This document shows positions 62,953 through 64,000 of a stretch of 64,000 nt of DNA, piece by piece. How positions within the stretch are numbered: position 1 is the first letter of the stretch; the number at the start of each line of letters is the position of its first letter. The notes under the pieces were generated by a model. It did no database searches, was not told the origin of the DNA, and saw nothing but the letters and a program-made list of their open reading frames with translations. The stretch is from Mesodorylaimus sp. YZB2_4. Taxonomy: Eukaryota; Nematoda; Enoplea; Dorylaimida; Dorylaimidae. The position numbers were made by a program, and so were the translations under genes. The stretch spans positions 62,001 to 126,000 of the forward strand of contig JASANH010000183.1 of the NCBI GenBank assembly GCA_030248295.1. The letters run 5' to 3'.

Positions 62953-63765
62953 TTAGGATATTTTGCAATCTGATTCATCAGGTTCATCGATGGTTGATCG
63001 TTTCATTTTTAAGCTTAATCTTTGCGTTTGTGGTTTCTTCATTAGACTGCCGTGTCTGGTCAGCACTCCTCTTTTTCTTTCGCTCGTTTGATTGGGTTTG
63101 CCATTTGTGGTGTTCACATCGTCATCGCCATCGTCCAAATCGATGGTCGTATTCCACTGATGAGCGACTTGCTGATGAGGGGCGACGACTGTGGGTGTAG
63201 CGACCAGTGCTTGAGCCAGTCCTTCCTTCTTCATGCTCAATGTTCTAGCGAATCGTGCGATACGTTTTTCGTGGGCTGATCGGATAGGTTTGTCAGGCGG
63301 TGCAGAGGAATCGATATGATTGTGGTGATTGTCCGTGGAATTCTTGCGACTGACCAGTTCTTCTTCTTGACCCAAGCGATCCTCGTCCTCTTCGTCATCC
63401 GTGCTCGTCCGACTGTACCTGCCAGCGCTCAAGCATCGGACCGTGATCTGCGACATTTGACGACGGGGCGGTGGTGGTCGAGGGCGACCATGGTTTGGAT
63501 TGGGCGAGAAGGTGAGTGCCAATGGAGTGACCCGCGATTGTTGACTCGTACGACGACGACGCTCGACATCGACTGGTATTCGAGTGGAATTCGGAAATCC
63601 GCTTTGATCCAACAGACATTTGAACACGTCGACTACTCGATCGCCCGTTTTTGCCGAAGTCTCGTAATAGGGGATGGCCCTTTTTGAGAAGCTCAAATGG
63701 TTGAGCCACACTGAGACCGTTTCGCGATAAATCTGAAATTTGTTTGGGCTTATGCTTGCTACCAA
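62953..63765 (-). CDS. Rab/Ras-like small GTPase, C-terminal exon only (5' part off window)
   Basis: A single visible exon on the minus strand, about 270 codons, entering at acceptor TTGTACAG|TTGGTAGC (63765) after a good pyrimidine tract. The diagnostic G5 region reads IPYYETSAKTGDRVVDVF, most like Rab-family ETSAK segments. The P-loop and switch exons would lie beyond 64000. A tail of about 200 residues follows, hydrophilic and rich in Pro, Ser, Arg and acidic runs; Rab tails are normally 20-40 residues. It ends DCKIS, a CaaX-type prenylation box (C, K, I, S) rather than the usual double-cysteine Rab end. An inner acceptor at 63732 would shorten the exon by 11 codons in the same frame. Subfamily cannot be assigned. 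Confidence 0.8.
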   Translation of the reverse strand: MVASISPNKFQIYRETVSVWLNHLSFSKRAIPYYETSAKTGDRVVDVFKCLLDQSGFPNSTRIPVDVERRRRTSQQSRVTPLALTFSPNPNHGRPRPPPPRRQMSQITVRCLSAGRYSRTSTDDEEDEDRLGQEEELVSRKNSTDNHHNHIDSSAPPDKPIRSAHEKRIARFARTLSMKKEGLAQALVATPTVVAPHQQVAHQWNTTIDLDDGDDDVNTTNGKPNQTSERKRGVLTRHGSLMKKPQTQRLSLKMKRSTIDEPDESDCKIS

Positions 63766-64000
63766 CTGTACAACAGGAACAAGTAGAAAATTTTAAACAT
63801 GGCGAAAATGCATTGCTTCTGGGGTAAAATCCGACTGTTTTTTTTCTTATAGCTCCCCGATTTTTCGACCCAGCGGGTAAATTCCGGAAGCCCCAAGGGT
63901 GAATAAAACGGAGAGTTGACAGAAAGATTTTTCAAGTGCAGATATGATCAGCAGTTGAAAAATTATATTTTGCCAAGTTATAATAGCATATCTAACTTGA
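63766..64000. other. Intron of the GTPase gene to window end
   Basis: No exon is recognised on either strand in these 235 bp. Confidence 0.5.

Overview
This window is animal nuclear DNA, most likely from an invertebrate. Coding sequence is cut into short exons with GT/AG introns, and eight conserved eukaryotic genes can be assembled by splicing. Introns and intergenic DNA are packed with tRNA-derived SINEs, Tc1/mariner, hAT-like and PIF/Harbinger-like DNA transposons and many small fold-back (MITE-like) repeats. Nothing looks prokaryotic, viral or CRISPR-like. I cannot name the species.

Gene layout, left to right: TMEM104-like transporter (+, 5' end off the window, ends 4751); TSR3 rRNA aminocarboxypropyltransferase (-, 5160-7105); Miro/RHOT mitochondrial GTPase (+, 7445-15500); ZCCHC4 28S rRNA m6A methyltransferase (+, 16481-23568); EDEM2-like ER mannosidase-family protein (+, 24467-37486); O-GlcNAcase OGA (+, 38133-48418); SAAL1 (+, 48789-61858); C-terminal exon of a Rab/Ras-like GTPase with a CaaX end (-, 62953-63765). 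TSR3 and Miro are head to head across 339 bp. TMEM104 and TSR3 converge, as do SAAL1 and the GTPase. Exon models were built by hand from splice consensus and reading phase. All are phase-consistent, and all except the last TSR3 exon, the ZCCHC4 start and the GTPase acceptor are well supported.

Repeats: the 4.4 kb EDEM2 intron 5 and the 4.3 kb SAAL1 intron 3 are the main transposon sinks. Each carries a copy of the same damaged Tc1/mariner element, and both copies hold a related foreign insert and share a transposase frameshift. SAAL1 intron 3 also holds a PIF/Harbinger relic. A 1.4 kb hAT-type element with 8-bp target duplications sits just after ZCCHC4 exon 1. A 0.98 kb inverted-repeat element has split a 30-bp minisatellite in EDEM2 intron 4. 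Several perfect short hairpins of unknown role lie in EDEM2 intron 5.

The genes are ordinary housekeeping functions (rRNA modification by TSR3 and ZCCHC4, ER quality control, O-GlcNAc cycling, mitochondrial transport) and do not form one pathway. I see no convincing new biological system. The most unusual material is the repeat structure, the long acidic EDEM2 tail, and the GTPase tail with a possible altered G4 motif.
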